From Deinococcus ficus (GTDB taxonomy: Bacteria > Deinococcota > Deinococci > Deinococcales > Deinococcaceae), in the NCBI RefSeq assembly GCF_003444775.1, contig NZ_CP021082.1:578682-642681 (forward strand): a stretch of 64,000 nt of DNA, written 5' to 3'. Of the stretch, positions 17,914 to 27,100 are shown piece by piece (the first letter of the stretch is position 1; every line of letters begins with the position of its first letter). The notes beneath the pieces were generated by a model that ran no database searches, was not told where the DNA came from, and saw only the letters and a list, made by a program, of their open reading frames with translations. Both the position numbers and the translations under genes were made by a program.

Positions 17914-19146
17914 TCAGTCCGCGGAGTTCGGCTGAATGTCGCCCGTCCTGACCGGATCGTGGTCCTTGGGATCGGCCCAGGGATCCAGCACGCACTTGAT
18001 GCAGTGCTCGTGCTTGTGCTTGAAGATCTTGTAGGCGTGCGGCGCCTCATCCAGGCTCAGGCGGTGCGTGATGATTACCGTGGGGTCGATCTCGCCGCGT
18101 TCGATGTGGCGGGTCAGGACGTCCAGGTAGCGGTGAACGTGGGTCTGCCCGGTGCGGAGGGTCAGGCCCTTGTTCATGAACGCCCCCAGCGGAATCTTGT
18201 CCCCCAGGCCCCCGTACACGCCGGGGACGCTCACCGTGCCACCCTTGCGGCACGCCATGATCGCTGAGCGCAGCGCGTGCGGCCGCTCGGACTCGAGCAC
18301 CCGGGTCGTCTGCTTGACCGCGTCGGCCACGCCGCCCACCCCGGTACCGTGCGCCTCCATGCCGACCGCGTCCATCACGCTGTCCGGACCCCGCCCGCCG
18401 GTCATGGCCTTGAGCCGATCGAAGACCTCCTCCTCCTCGTAGTTGATGGTCTCTGCTCCCGCGCCGCGCGCCAGAGCCAGGCGTTCCGGGAACCGGTCGA
18501 TGGCAATCACACGCCCGGCCCCGAGCAGGAACGCGCTGCGGATGGCGAACTGACCGACTGGTCCACAGCCGAACACGGCCACGACGTCCCCCTGTTCGAT
18601 GTTGCAGTTCTCGGCCGCCATGTACCCGGTGGGCAAAACGTCCGTGAGGAACAGCACCTGATCGTCCGACAGGCCGTCCGGGACCCGGTAGAGGTTGTCG
18701 TCCGCGTACACCGTGCGCGCGAACTGCGCCTGGCCACCCGCGTACCCGCCGGTGATGTGCGAGTACCCGTAGATCCCGGCAGGCGCGTACCCCCACATGG
18801 TTTCGGCCAGTTTGGCGTTCGGGTTGGAGTTGTCGCACAGCGACGTCTGCCCGCGCTGGCAATACCAGCATTTCCCGCAGCTGATCGGGAACGGCACGAT
18901 CACGCGGTCACCCACCTTGATCTTCGTGACGGCCGAGCCGACGTCCACGACCTCTCCCATGAACTCGTGGCCGAGGATGTCGCCGTGCACCATGCTGGGC
19001 ACGTACCCATCCAGGAGGTGCAGGTCCGAGCCGCAGATCGCCGTGGCGGTCACCCGCACGATCGCGTCGGTGGGTTGCAGAATCTCGGGATCGGGCACGC
19101 GCTCGACCTTGACCCGGTTGACGCCTTCCCAGACGACGGCCTTCAC
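17914..19146 (-). CDS. Zinc-dependent alcohol dehydrogenase (glutathione-independent formaldehyde-dehydrogenase type)
   Basis: 410 residues, the length of the FdhA-like medium-chain dehydrogenases. Catalytic zinc ligands are in [12 protein letters not shown] and GHEFMGEV, structural zinc cysteines in [17 protein letters not shown], and the NAD loop is [18 protein letters not shown]. It oxidises an alcohol or aldehyde with NAD(P). It overlaps the upstream SRPBCC gene by 4 nt (ATGA), so the two are translationally coupled. Its TGA stop coincides with the 3-bp target of the IS5-family element: the protein is intact but its original 3' untranslated region and any terminator are now 1.1 kb away. 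Confidence 0.9.
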   Translation of the reverse strand: MKAVVWEGVNRVKVERVPDPEILQPTDAIVRVTATAICGSDLHLLDGYVPSMVHGDILGHEFMGEVVDVGSAVTKIKVGDRVIVPFPISCGKCWYCQRGQTSLCDNSNPNAKLAETMWGYAPAGIYGYSHITGGYAGGQAQFARTVYADDNLYRVPDGLSDDQVLFLTDVLPTGYMAAENCNIEQGDVVAVFGCGPVGQFAIRSAFLLGAGRVIAIDRFPERLALARGAGAETINYEEEEVFDRLKAMTGGRGPDSVMDAVGMEAHGTGVGGVADAVKQTTRVLESERPHALRSAIMACRKGGTVSVPGVYGGLGDKIPLGAFMNKGLTLRTGQTHVHRYLDVLTRHIERGEIDPTVIITHRLSLDEAPHAYKIFKHKHEHCIKCVLDPWADPKDHDPVRTGDIQPNSAD

Positions 19147-19883
19147 GACGTTCTCCGGTTGTCGTACATCTTCGCCTCCGCCCGCTTCATGGCGCCCTTG
19201 CGCCCACTGGTCTGTCCCTCGGTGGTGGGTTCCTCGCCCACCTCCAGCAGCCGCTTGAGCCGCCGCAGGTCCTCGGCGACCTGCACGGCGGGATCCTCAC
19301 CGAGCAGGCGCGCCACCGACGCTCCCATCGATCCGCCGGGCGGGCGGTACGTCAGCGACACGTGCACCTCCGTGCCGCGTCCGGTGGGCGCCGGCCGGAA
19401 ATCCACGTGCCCCTCGTTGGGCACGAGCGCGCCTTCCAGGGAGCGCCACGCAATGCGTCGCCCCGGCTCGTCCTCGGTGATCTCCGCGTCCCACTGCACC
19501 TGGGTGCCCACGGGCGCTTTCGCCACCCAGTGGGACCGGGTCCCACCGGCCTGCACCGACACCGACTCGAGGTGAGTCATGAACTGCGGCAGGTTCTCGA
19601 AGTTCCGCCAGAAGGCGTACAGGTCCTCCGGGGACCGGCCGACGGTGACGGCCTTCTCCACGGCGACGCGGTCGTCGGGCGTCCGCCGCACCCCGACCAG
19701 GCGCGCGCCAACACTGCGGCCCATGGATGCGCCCGCGAGCAGCAGCGCGCCTGTGGTGGCGAAGACCACGCCTGCTGGGCTGGGCCGGTGAAGGCTGACC
19801 AGAATCAGGCCCGTGCCCAACCCGCCGGTCACGGCGCGTTCCACCGGGCTGGCATTCTGCGGACTCAGCGGCTGGTCGGCCAT
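19143..19883 (-). CDS. SRPBCC-family membrane-associated protein
   Basis: 246 residues. The first 65 hold two hydrophobic stretches ([30 protein letters not shown]). A START/polyketide-cyclase-like SRPBCC domain follows at about 70-205 ([51 protein letters not shown]). The tail is charged. Such proteins bind hydrophobic ligands; the ligand is unknown. It sits between a small membrane protein (1-nt gap) and the dehydrogenase (4-nt overlap), so the three form one operon. Confidence 0.82.
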   Translation of the reverse strand: MADQPLSPQNASPVERAVTGGLGTGLILVSLHRPSPAGVVFATTGALLLAGASMGRSVGARLVGVRRTPDDRVAVEKAVTVGRSPEDLYAFWRNFENLPQFMTHLESVSVQAGGTRSHWVAKAPVGTQVQWDAEITEDEPGRRIAWRSLEGALVPNEGHVDFRPAPTGRGTEVHVSLTYRPPGGSMGASVARLLGEDPAVQVAEDLRRLKRLLEVGEEPTTEGQTSGRKGAMKRAEAKMYDNRRTS

Positions 19884-19884
19884 C

Positions 19885-20289
19885 TCAGCGCCTCCCGCCG
19901 AGCTGAACCTTGAGCCGAGATCCGACCGGCTGGGCGCCCTGCGTGACCGCGCGGGCGGTCAGCACGTCCACCACGGTGATGGCCGTCACCATGGCCAGGG
20001 CATTCGCGGTGCGTTTGCGTCCCGCCGGCTCGTCAGGTTTCGCCATCCCCAGGGTCGCGAGGTCGAGAATGTCGCCGGCCACCCGTGACCACAGCCACAC
20101 AGCACGCGCCCCCGGCTGCAGCAGCAGCCCGGCGCCGGCCAGCAGCTCACGGGCCCCGTACGCCCTCACGAGTGTGTTGTGCTCCCGGACGCCCAAAAAA
20201 CGCGTCAGTGTCCCCGGAGCGAGCACTTCCAGTGCCCCGAGTGTCAGGCTGAACAGCCCGAGTCCTGTGGCCACCTGTTGTGAATTCAT
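19885..20289 (-). CDS. Small membrane protein (cyclase/dehydrase-associated type)
   Basis: 134 residues from ATG 20289, preceded by AGGGGGA; the upstream in-frame extension lacks a ribosome site. It has four likely membrane segments: around ATGLGLFSLTLGALEVL, GARELLAGAGLLL, WLWSRVAGDILDLATL and ALAMVTAITVVDVLTA. The N-terminal MNSQQVATGLG and the VRAYGARELLAG segment recur in small membrane proteins encoded beside SRPBCC genes. Function unknown. First gene of the operon with the SRPBCC protein and alcohol dehydrogenase. Confidence 0.75.
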   Translation of the reverse strand: MNSQQVATGLGLFSLTLGALEVLAPGTLTRFLGVREHNTLVRAYGARELLAGAGLLLQPGARAVWLWSRVAGDILDLATLGMAKPDEPAGRKRTANALAMVTAITVVDVLTARAVTQGAQPVGSRLKVQLGGRR

Positions 20290-20536
20290 GGATTCCCCCT
20301 GTCTGGCACTGGCCCCGGCACGCTGGCCCTCGGGCGTTCTCACGGGTTCATCGTTGCGGCCTGCCGTCTGGCGGACAAGTAAACTCGGCCAAAGGGCCCT
20401 GAGGGCATCTCAAGACTGGACCTCGGTTCTGGTCAAGGAGTTCCGGAGCGGGCCTGAAAGTGGATTTAGCAAACACCGACATGGCGTTCAACAGAATGGA
20501 AAGGACCGCCAGGGGTGCGACACTCCAAGGCATTCA

Positions 20537-20559
20537 GTGAGGCGCTGTGGGCGCCTCAC
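20537..20559. terminator. Candidate terminator after the receiver gene
   Basis: A 9-bp perfect stem GTGAGGCGC / GCGCCTCAC with a 5-nt loop follows the minus-strand receiver gene directly. The tail is only weakly T-rich. Confidence 0.45.
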
Positions 20560-20561
20560 CG

Positions 20562-20969
20562 TCACACCAGGGCAGGCTCGTTCAGGGTCCAGTACCGGAT
20601 GAATGACTCCACCTGTTCCAGGAAGGCGCTGAAGGACGCAGCCTTGACCACGTAGGAGCTCGCGTGCAGGGTGTACGCCTGCTGGATGTCCTCGGACGCC
20701 CCGGAGGTGGTCAGCATCACCACGGGGATCAGGCACAGCCTCGGGTCGGCCTTCAGGGCTCTAAGGACCTCGAAGCCGTTCATGCCCGGCATGTTGATGT
20801 CCAGGAGAATCACGTCCGGCAGGACACCCCCGGTCTGCAGGTGCGTGAGGACGGCCTGACCGCTGGCGAACAGCTCGACCTCGCAGTCCGGGCAGGCCTC
20901 ATCGAGGGCCTCGGTGGCGAGGTCCCGGTCCATGGGGTTGTCGTCTACCAGGGCGAGTCGCAGCTTCAT
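20562..20969 (-). CDS. Receiver-only response regulator (CheY/Rcp1-like)
   Basis: 135 residues from ATG 20969. The receiver has its acidic pocket in LALVDDNPMDRDLA, the phosphorylated Asp in PDVILLDINMPGMNGFEVLR, and the Thr/Lys switch in VVMLTTSG and SSYVVKAAS. No output domain, so it works by protein contact, as in phytochrome-linked relays. Start 20969 is preferred over 20996 because a -10 box (TAACCT, 20978-20983) lies 8 nt upstream, which would make the mRNA leaderless. No partner kinase is adjacent. Confidence 0.85.
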   Translation of the reverse strand: MKLRLALVDDNPMDRDLATEALDEACPDCEVELFASGQAVLTHLQTGGVLPDVILLDINMPGMNGFEVLRALKADPRLCLIPVVMLTTSGASEDIQQAYTLHASSYVVKAASFSAFLEQVESFIRYWTLNEPALV

Positions 20970-20977
20970 CGGCCAAA

Positions 20978-20983
20978 AGGTTA
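20978..20983 (-). promoter_or_regulatory. -10 box of the receiver gene
   Basis: TAACCT on the minus strand, 8 nt before ATG 20969; no Shine-Dalgarno site. Confidence 0.35.
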
Positions 20984-21376
20984 ACCGAATCTTCATTTGG
21001 AACAGTCATGGAACGCCCAGTGCGCTTCCAGGACGCAGTGTCGATGGCTCGCGTCCCGAGCGCGCGGGCCGTCCGGGTGCCCTGCGCCACCACAGGTCTC
21101 CCGGCTGCCTGGGCTCTTCGATCAATATGCCAAGCGACGGGCGCGCCATGACCAGGCGGCGAAACGCCCCACGGGCAAGGTGGGGCGGACCCGGCCGGCT
21201 TCACTCGGTCGGCCTGAATTGTGGGGTGCCTCCAGTCTGGACCCAGGGCAGGACAGAGCGCAGCCCCTGTCCAGCTGACCCGCGAGTCACCGCCTTCCGT
21301 GTGGAGCCCACGGGCCACCAGGTTCAGGTCGCACCTTCGCCGGCCCAGTCGGTGGCACCTTGCCCAGGCGTCCGGA
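20984..21376. other. Intergenic stretch, no gene seen
   Basis: Frames in this stretch lack ribosome sites and family resemblance. It should hold the promoter of the receiver gene at its left edge and the 3' untranslated region of the DinB gene at its right. Confidence 0.4.
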
Positions 21377-21850
21377 TCACCGCTCAAAGAAAGCGGGGGG
21401 CTCGACTCCCAGCAGGCGCAGGTAGATGAACCCCTGCGCCCGGTGGTGGATCTCGTTGTCCACCAGGTAGGGCACCGCCCGCAGATGGGGCAGAGGGGGC
21501 ACCACGCCCCGCAGCGGCTCGCGGGTCAGGTGGGCCCAGCGCGCCTCGATGAACGCGTCCGCTTCATCCCAGGCCTGAAGCAGGGCCGCTTTGTCCTGAA
21601 CGCCACTCATGTCGGCCAGTTGAAAGTTCCAGTCCCCGGTTTCGATGCCCTGCAGGCTGGGCGGGATCATGCGAATGACCTCCAGCATCATCTCCCCGAA
21701 GGGCCGCAGGGGCGGGGCAGGGGTGAACGAGAACAGATGCTCGTCCGGGAAGCGTTCGATGGTGCGGCGCGTCACCGCCCGGTGGCCCCGCCAGTGGTCG
21801 AGCGTTTCCTGCGCCGTAAAGATTCCCGCCCCCGCGTCCGCTTCTGTCAT
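21377..21850 (-). CDS. DinB-family protein
   Basis: 157 residues with the four-helix DinB/YfiT layout. The metal-binding histidines are expected in LDHWRGHRAVTRRTIE (helix 1) and LVDNEIHHRAQGFIYLRLLG (helix 4); the last helix with its NEIHHRxQ pattern is the family's clearest mark. Members are often thiol-S-transferases or damage-inducible proteins of unknown activity. An AAGGAG site precedes ATG 21850 by 6 nt. Monocistronic as far as can be seen. Confidence 0.88.
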   Translation of the reverse strand: MTEADAGAGIFTAQETLDHWRGHRAVTRRTIERFPDEHLFSFTPAPPLRPFGEMMLEVIRMIPPSLQGIETGDWNFQLADMSGVQDKAALLQAWDEADAFIEARWAHLTREPLRGVVPPLPHLRAVPYLVDNEIHHRAQGFIYLRLLGVEPPAFFER

Positions 21851-21949
21851 GTGGCTCTCCTTGAAGCCCAGGGTACCGGGGATTGCCGTCAGTTCCTGAC
21901 GTCTTTCAAGGGTGGGCGCCAGCGGGGAGACGTTCTGGCTTCTGTGCGA

Positions 21950-22426
21950 TCACCGGCCGAGCATCCGGTGGTCGACGACCCGGTAGCCGTGACGCTCGTA
22001 GAGCCTGACGGCCGCCGTGTTCTGCGCCGTGACGAACACCTCGCGCCCGCGCACGCCCTGGGCGGTCATCCAGTCGCCGGCTGCCGTCATCAGCGCCGTG
22101 GACACCCCCTGTCCCCGCGCGGTCTCGTCCACGTAGATCCAGGACAGGACGCCCACCTCGAAGCCCATGTAGCGGTCCCGGCGCTTCTCAGCAAACACGA
22201 TGCCCTGAGCGCGGTGCTCGCCCGTCACCCGGACCCACTGCCGGTCCGGGTCGGCCCCGATCAGCTCCTGCCAGTCGCGGCCCACCAGCTCGGCCAGGTC
22301 CGACGCCGGAGGGGACCCGTACGCCGCCTGCCACCAGCTCAGATGCTCGGCCAGGTAGGTACGGAGCCATGCCTGCACGACCGGAGCGTCCGCTTCGCGC
22401 AGGCCGCGCACTGGCAACAGGGTCAT
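21950..22426 (-). CDS. GNAT-family N-acetyltransferase
   Basis: 158 residues from ATG 22426. The acetyl-CoA loop is SWIYVDETARGQGVSTALM (R/Q-x-x-G-x-G type), and FVTAQNTAAVRLYERHGYRV is the closing C-terminal motif of GNAT enzymes. The substrate is unknown. An upstream in-frame start would add ten residues. ATG 22426 is chosen because a -10 box TATGGT (22434-22439) ends 7 nt before it, fitting a leaderless transcript. Confidence 0.88.
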   Translation of the reverse strand: MTLLPVRGLREADAPVVQAWLRTYLAEHLSWWQAAYGSPPASDLAELVGRDWQELIGADPDRQWVRVTGEHRAQGIVFAEKRRDRYMGFEVGVLSWIYVDETARGQGVSTALMTAAGDWMTAQGVRGREVFVTAQNTAAVRLYERHGYRVVDHRMLGR

Positions 22427-22433
22427 GAACCCC

Positions 22434-22439
22434 ACCATA
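22434..22439 (-). promoter_or_regulatory. -10 box of the GNAT gene
   Basis: TATGGT on the minus strand, 7 nt before ATG 22426. Confidence 0.4.
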
Positions 22440-22460
22440 GCCCGTTCTGAACCCACCGGG

Positions 22461-23248
22461 CTAGCTGATGCCCTCGGCGGCCTGACGCCGGCCCAGGAAC
22501 TTCAGGTACTGCCCCGGAGCCATGTGGGCCAGCGCCCTGAATTCACGGTTCAGGTGTGCCTGGTCCGTGAAATTCAGGTCATGGGCCAGCGCCGTCAGGG
22601 TCCCCCCAGGCTGGCGTCCGAGCCGGTCCTGCACCGCCCCGAACCGGATGAGGCGGGCCAGGGTCTTCGGGGTGACGCCCACCTCACGCACGAATTCGCG
22701 CTCCAGCTGCCGGACGCTCACGTTCAGGGCCTGAGCCAGCCGGGTCACCTTCGCTTCCCCGGGCGTGGTGTACAGCACCCTCGCGGCCTGGACACCCCGC
22801 CCCGGTTCCTGGTCCGTGACTCGCAGCCGCCGCAGCAACCAGTCCTCAAGGACCTCCCGCGCCTCACCCACGTTCCCGGCCCGCAGCAGGGCCGTGATCG
22901 CCACGGCTTCCGGCCGGTCACTCAGGTCCAGGGGCGCGTCCGCCTGCCAGCCGAACAGCTGCTTCGCACCCCACGGAAACAGCTCCGCCCCCAGCACCCG
23001 GCCGGCTCCCATCACCAGGCCGTCCCGCGGGCGGACTGTCAGGCCCGCCGCTGCAGCCCCTGGTGGGGCGTCCAGACCTCCCGCCCATCCCGCTCCCAGT
23101 TGCGCGCCGAAGCGAACGTCAACCGCGCCAGGCGTTCCGGCAGCAGGCGGTGTTCGTGCGCCGTGCCGGGGGCGTCATGGTCCATCACCCACAGCCGCCC
23201 CACCAGGGGCTGCAGCGGCGGCGCGGGCGTGAACTCGCGGTAGGCCAT
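22461..23248 (-). pseudogene. Frameshifted AraC-family regulator
   Basis: The N-terminal part begins at ATG 23248 ([20 protein letters not shown]) and ends prematurely at 23039. The C-terminal part continues in another frame ([19 protein letters not shown]) and runs to 22461 with a full AraC helix-turn-helix pair (RLAQALNVSVRQLEREFVRE, HDLNFTDQAHLNREFRALA). Joined, they give a normal-length regulator of the type with an N-terminal DUF6597-like domain, so one indel near 23045 breaks it. A -10 box TATCCT (23255-23260) lies 6 nt before the start. Either a recent mutation or a sequencing error. It lies just downstream of the MFS gene, which it may once have regulated. Confidence 0.7.
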
Positions 23249-23252
23249 GCGG

Positions 23253-24470
23253 TCAGGATAGGCCGGGACCTGGGGCCACCCGGGACGCTGCCGGAGTGGT
23301 CCGGCCGGCCAGGAGCATGAGCGCCAGCACGGCCAGGCCCGCCCCGGCGCTGAACGTTCCTGCGCCGCCGAACCGCGCGTACAGGCCTCCACCGGCCAGC
23401 GGGCCCACCACCTGCGTGAGTTCACCGAGGGCCTGCGCTCCGCCCTGCACGCGGCCCTGTTCCCCCGCGGGAATGGCCAGGGAGAGCAGCGTGTTGAAGG
23501 CTGCGGTGAACATCCCCTCGCCCAGGGAGAAGACCACGACCGCGCCGTACAGCAGCCCGGCGGACGGCCACGCGGACAGACCCGCGAGCAGCAGCAGGCC
23601 GGCCGCGCCCATCACCAGGCCGCTCAGCGCCACGCGGCGTTCCCCGAAGCGGGTCAGCAGGCGAGGGAGGACCAGGCCCTGGCCCACGATGTCGCAGGTG
23701 CCCGCCACCATGAACAGCGTGCCGACCTGCGCGACCGACCAGTGCAGCGACCCCTGCGCCAGGATCGGCAGCGCGATCTGCAGCAGGGGCAGGGGCAGGG
23801 TGAACAGCATGCTGACCGTCACCAGGCGGCGCACCGGGGGATGCGCGAGCGCCGCCCGCAGATGAGTGAAGGGATTGAGGTGCCCGGCGCTGAATTCCAG
23901 GTGCCGCTCCCGGGGAGGGAGACTCTCCGGCAGGGCGAACGCACCCCACAAGGCATTGAGCAGGGCAATGGCCGCCGCCGCAAACATGGGCACACCCAGC
24001 CCGAAATGGGCCAGGGCCCCGCCGATCGCAGGCCCGAGAATCATCCCGGCGCCGACCGTCGCGCCGATCCTCGCGAAGACCGCGCCGCGGTCCGCCTCGT
24101 CGGTGGTGTCGGCGACGTACGCCATCAGGGCGCCCATGCCGCCGGACATGACGCTCTCGAGAAAACGGCCGAGAAACAGCAGGCCGAGGCTGCCGCCGAG
24201 ACCGAACAGCAGGTTGCCGGCGGCGGTTCCCACGAGGCTGAGCAGAAGCACCGGACGGCGGCCGTACGCGTCACTGACCGCCCCGAGGACCGGGCCGGAG
24301 AAGAAGGACAGGAAGGCATACAGGGCCGCGAGCAGGCCGACGACTGTGGCCTGCTCGCGGCCGGAGACGTACTGCCCGACGAGGGCCGGAAGCAGCGGGA
24401 ACACGATCGACATGCCCACCGCGAACAGGAAGGCCGTGACCAGCAGAAAAGGAAGAGAAGCGCGGCTCAT
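23253..24470 (-). CDS. MFS drug/proton antiporter (TetA-like)
   Basis: 405 residues with 12 predicted membrane helices. The loop 2-3 signature is [17 protein letters not shown], and the proline/glycine antiporter stretch in helix 5 is [20 protein letters not shown]. These place it with 12-helix efflux pumps such as TetA or multidrug carriers; the substrate is unknown. A -10 box TACCCT (24478-24483) ends 7 nt before ATG 24470, so the mRNA is probably leaderless. The frameshifted AraC gene follows after 4 nt. Confidence 0.87.
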   Translation of the reverse strand: MSRASLPFLLVTAFLFAVGMSIVFPLLPALVGQYVSGREQATVVGLLAALYAFLSFFSGPVLGAVSDAYGRRPVLLLSLVGTAAGNLLFGLGGSLGLLFLGRFLESVMSGGMGALMAYVADTTDEADRGAVFARIGATVGAGMILGPAIGGALAHFGLGVPMFAAAAIALLNALWGAFALPESLPPRERHLEFSAGHLNPFTHLRAALAHPPVRRLVTVSMLFTLPLPLLQIALPILAQGSLHWSVAQVGTLFMVAGTCDIVGQGLVLPRLLTRFGERRVALSGLVMGAAGLLLLAGLSAWPSAGLLYGAVVVFSLGEGMFTAAFNTLLSLAIPAGEQGRVQGGAQALGELTQVVGPLAGGGLYARFGGAGTFSAGAGLAVLALMLLAGRTTPAASRVAPGPGLS

Positions 24471-24477
24471 GCGTGCC

Positions 24478-24483
24478 AGGGTA
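24478..24483 (-). promoter_or_regulatory. -10 box of the MFS gene
   Basis: TACCCT on the minus strand, 7 nt before ATG 24470; no Shine-Dalgarno site. Confidence 0.4.
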
Positions 24484-24763
24484 GGAAGGGGGCTGCCGGA
24501 AGCACTTGTAAAAACGCGACGACTGGAGGGACCCGGCCTCAGGAGCGTCCTGCGCCGCTTGAGGGGCGGCCTGAGCGGGCCGCCCAGGTCGCCTGCACGC
24601 CCCCTGGACCCGTCGGACCCTGCTCCCGACAGGCGGCCCGCCCACCTTGAGGGGAAGCAGGGTCAGGCCACGTCCATCGCCGGTCCCGGGGGCTGGGTTG
24701 CCGAGAAAGAGGACGTCGCGCCGGTCAGACTGCTGCCGCTCATGCACCGGCAAGGACGGTGGG

Positions 24764-25087
24764 TTAGTCCACGATGAACAGCAGGGCTCCGCACGGCGTC
24801 GAGGACCGGTGCGCCTCGGCCTCGTCACCCACCTGGTAGCTCATCCCCGGCGTCAGGGTGAACACGCGCCCGTCCTCCAGTTCCGTGTCCAGCTGACCGC
24901 GCAGCACCAGCAGGATGTGGCCCTTCCGGCACCAGTGGTCCGCCAGGTACCCCGCGGTGTACTCCACCTGACGCACCCGGACCGCCCCGAAATGCCGGGT
25001 GCGCCAGCGCGCCACGCCGCGTTCACCGGCGTGAACCGTCTCCTCGACCAGGGACCAGTCGGTCGTGCCGAACGGGATGTCATGCAT
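24764..25087 (-). CDS. DHCW-motif cupin protein
   Basis: 107 residues. A single small cupin barrel with the conserved ADHWCRKGHILLVLRGQLD stretch that names the family, then VFTLTPGMSYQVGDEAEAHR as the second cupin half. Cupins of this type are uncharacterised; metal binding is likely. The start at 25087 is chosen because GGAG lies 6 nt upstream; the ATG at 25093 is too close to that site. It follows the PAS-AraC gene by 68 nt on the same strand and may be its operon partner. Confidence 0.82.
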   Translation of the reverse strand: MHDIPFGTTDWSLVEETVHAGERGVARWRTRHFGAVRVRQVEYTAGYLADHWCRKGHILLVLRGQLDTELEDGRVFTLTPGMSYQVGDEAEAHRSSTPCGALLFIVD

Positions 25088-25155
25088 CTGCATCTCCTGA
25101 GCGTACCCCGGTGGTGCGTGTGGCGGGCGGACGCCCTGACCGGGGTACCGGGCCG

Positions 25156-25899
25156 TCAGGGTGCGTTCAGGACGCGGGCCCGGTAGGCCTGCGGGGTGAT
25201 GCCTGTCACCGCCCGGAACTTCCGCGCGAAGGCGCTGTGATCGGTGTACCCGCACGAATGGGCAATGTCGGAGATGGACCGGCCGGGGTCCCGGAGGAGC
25301 GCCACGGCGGCGTCGAGCCGCACCTTGATCAGGAACTGCTGGGGGGTGACGTGGCAGACCCGCCTCATCAGCCGCTCGAAACCGTCCTGGGATAACCCGG
25401 CGCGGGCGGCGAGGGACGGGACGCGCAGGGGCTCCCCGTAGTGCGCGTGCATGTACGCGAGCGCTTCGGCCACCCGGGTGAACTCCTCGTGCCGTTCCAC
25501 GGAGGCGGGCACGTCCCTGGAGACGCCCACGAGTCCCACCACGTCGTTCTCCGCGTTGCGCAGGGGAATCTTGTGGGTCAGGCACCAGATCGCCTCGCCC
25601 CGCGGGCCGAAGTACATCTCGAGCACGTCCCGCAGTTCCCGGCCTTCGCGCAGGGTGCGCACGTCCTGCTCGTTGGAGCGCACCCCCGGCTCGCCGGTGA
25701 AGACTTCCGCGGCGGTGCGGCCCAGCACGTCGCGCTTGTGCCGCGCCCCGCTGCGGCGCCGCACGGTGTCGTTCACGCTGACGTACCGGCCCCCGAGGTC
25801 CTTGACGTAGAACATCAGGTCGGGCGCCCCGTCGAGCAGGGTCTCCAGCGGCCAGCTGCCGTCCGGTGCGGGCCGCAGCCACTCCCTGAGGTCTTGCAT
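25156..25899 (-). CDS. PAS-domain AraC-family transcriptional regulator
   Basis: 247 residues. A PAS domain at about 20-130 (APDLMFYVKDLGGRYVSVND, AIWCLTHKIPLRNAENDVVG) is joined to an AraC double helix-turn-helix at about 145-247 (SLAARAGLSQDGFERLMRR, ISDIAHSCGYTDHSAFARKF). This lets a ligand or redox cue act directly on DNA binding. The start at 25899 removes a 45-residue extension that would overlap the divergent EamA gene. The divergent EamA gene and the cupin behind it are likely targets. Confidence 0.83.
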   Translation of the reverse strand: MQDLREWLRPAPDGSWPLETLLDGAPDLMFYVKDLGGRYVSVNDTVRRRSGARHKRDVLGRTAAEVFTGEPGVRSNEQDVRTLREGRELRDVLEMYFGPRGEAIWCLTHKIPLRNAENDVVGLVGVSRDVPASVERHEEFTRVAEALAYMHAHYGEPLRVPSLAARAGLSQDGFERLMRRVCHVTPQQFLIKVRLDAAVALLRDPGRSISDIAHSCGYTDHSAFARKFRAVTGITPQAYRARVLNAP

Positions 25900-25994
25900 G
25901 ACCCACTCTGCCACACCTGCACTGGCCGCAGAGGTGTGCTGAATTCCGCAGAAGCCCAGGCCGTTCTGATCAAGACGCCCCGCCGGGCGCCGCC

Positions 25995-26000
25995 TACCAT
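25995..26000 (+). promoter_or_regulatory. -10 box of the EamA transporter gene
   Basis: TACCAT ends 6 nt before ATG 26007, consistent with a leaderless transcript; it lies in the 107-bp space shared with the PAS-AraC regulator. Confidence 0.4.
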
Positions 26001-26006
26001 GACCCC

Positions 26007-26915
26007 ATGTTGCGGGCCTCTTCCTTTCCTCCACCGGCGGCCGCTGACCGGGGCGGCATCGGTCTGGCGCTGCTGTCGGCGGCGGCGTCCGGAACGCTGG
26101 GCCTGTGGGGGAAGCTGGCCCTGACCCTTCAGCTGTCCACGCCGGCCCTGCTCAGCTGGCGGTTCGGCCTGACCTCGGTGCTGCTGTTCGCCCTGGGCTT
26201 CGGGCGCCTGTCCCTTCGGCTGCGCGCCGAACTGCTGGTCCTCAGCGCGCTGTACGCCGCGTCGACCGTGCTGTTCTTCCTGGCCCTGGCGCGCATCTCT
26301 GCCGGAACGGCCGCCCTGCTCGTGTACGTCGCGCCCGCCTTCGTGATTCTGTACGGCGCACTGGCCGGCGTTCGTCCGACCCGCGGGCAGGGCGGGGCGC
26401 TGCTGTGCACCCTGGCGGGGCTCGGGGTGGTCGTGGGGCTCCCCGGCGCCGGTGACGGGGACAGCGCCGGCCTGCTGCTGGGCGGAGCGAGCGGGGCCCT
26501 GTACGGCGGGTACCTGTACGCCAGTGGCCGCCTGGCCCGCACCGCCTCGCCCCTGACCGTGACGGCGCACGTCTCGCTGGTGTGTGCGGCCACCTTCGTG
26601 GTTCTGGGCGGCGTGACCGCCCAGCTGGCCGTCCCGCACCACCCCGCGCAGTGGGGGGTCATCCTGGCCATGCTGCTGATCCCGACCCTGGTCGCCCTGC
26701 CGGCCCTCTCGGAAGCGGTGCGGCGCATCGGTCCGGCTCGGGTCAGTCTGCTCACCACCACCGACCCCCTGTGGGCGGCGCTGTTCGCCCTGCTGTTTCT
26801 CGGGGAGGACGTGCACCTCACCCAGGTGGTGGGCGGCGCCCTCATTCTCGCGGGGGCCGCGTTCGCCCAGCGGTCCCCGGCCACCACTGCGCCTGAGTCT
26901 TCAGGCCAGCCTTGA
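26007..26915 (+). CDS. EamA/DMT-family transporter
   Basis: 302 residues with ten predicted membrane helices in two EamA halves. The first half begins GIGLALLSAAASGTLGLWGK and the second GLLLGGASGALYGGYLYASG; the C-terminal signature is LLTTTDPLWAALFALLFLGE. Members export amino acids or other metabolites. It is divergent from the PAS-AraC regulator, which may control it. Confidence 0.88.
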   Translation: MLRASSFPPPAAADRGGIGLALLSAAASGTLGLWGKLALTLQLSTPALLSWRFGLTSVLLFALGFGRLSLRLRAELLVLSALYAASTVLFFLALARISAGTAALLVYVAPAFVILYGALAGVRPTRGQGGALLCTLAGLGVVVGLPGAGDGDSAGLLLGGASGALYGGYLYASGRLARTASPLTVTAHVSLVCAATFVVLGGVTAQLAVPHHPAQWGVILAMLLIPTLVALPALSEAVRRIGPARVSLLTTTDPLWAALFALLFLGEDVHLTQVVGGALILAGAAFAQRSPATTAPESSGQP

Positions 26916-27047
26916 GCATCAAGCTTTCTCTTCGGGTGCGGGCCGACCCGCTGCCCAGCACCCGGGAGTGCGGCGGCTTCCCCAAGCCCGCCCTTCATCG
27001 CATGGAGGACCCCCTGCCCGTCACAATCGACCTGTGACCGGCCTGCC

Positions 27048-27078
27048 TGACCGCGGAAGGGACCGCGGGGTCAGGCCC
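27048..27078 (+). terminator. Possible terminator between the EamA and SDR genes
   Basis: An inverted repeat GCCTGACC...GGTCAGGC with a GC-rich, slightly bulged stem lies between the genes and ahead of the SDR ribosome site. No T-run, so it could also be an operator. Confidence 0.3.
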
Positions 27079-27100
27079 GCATGAGACCCAAGGAGACTTT

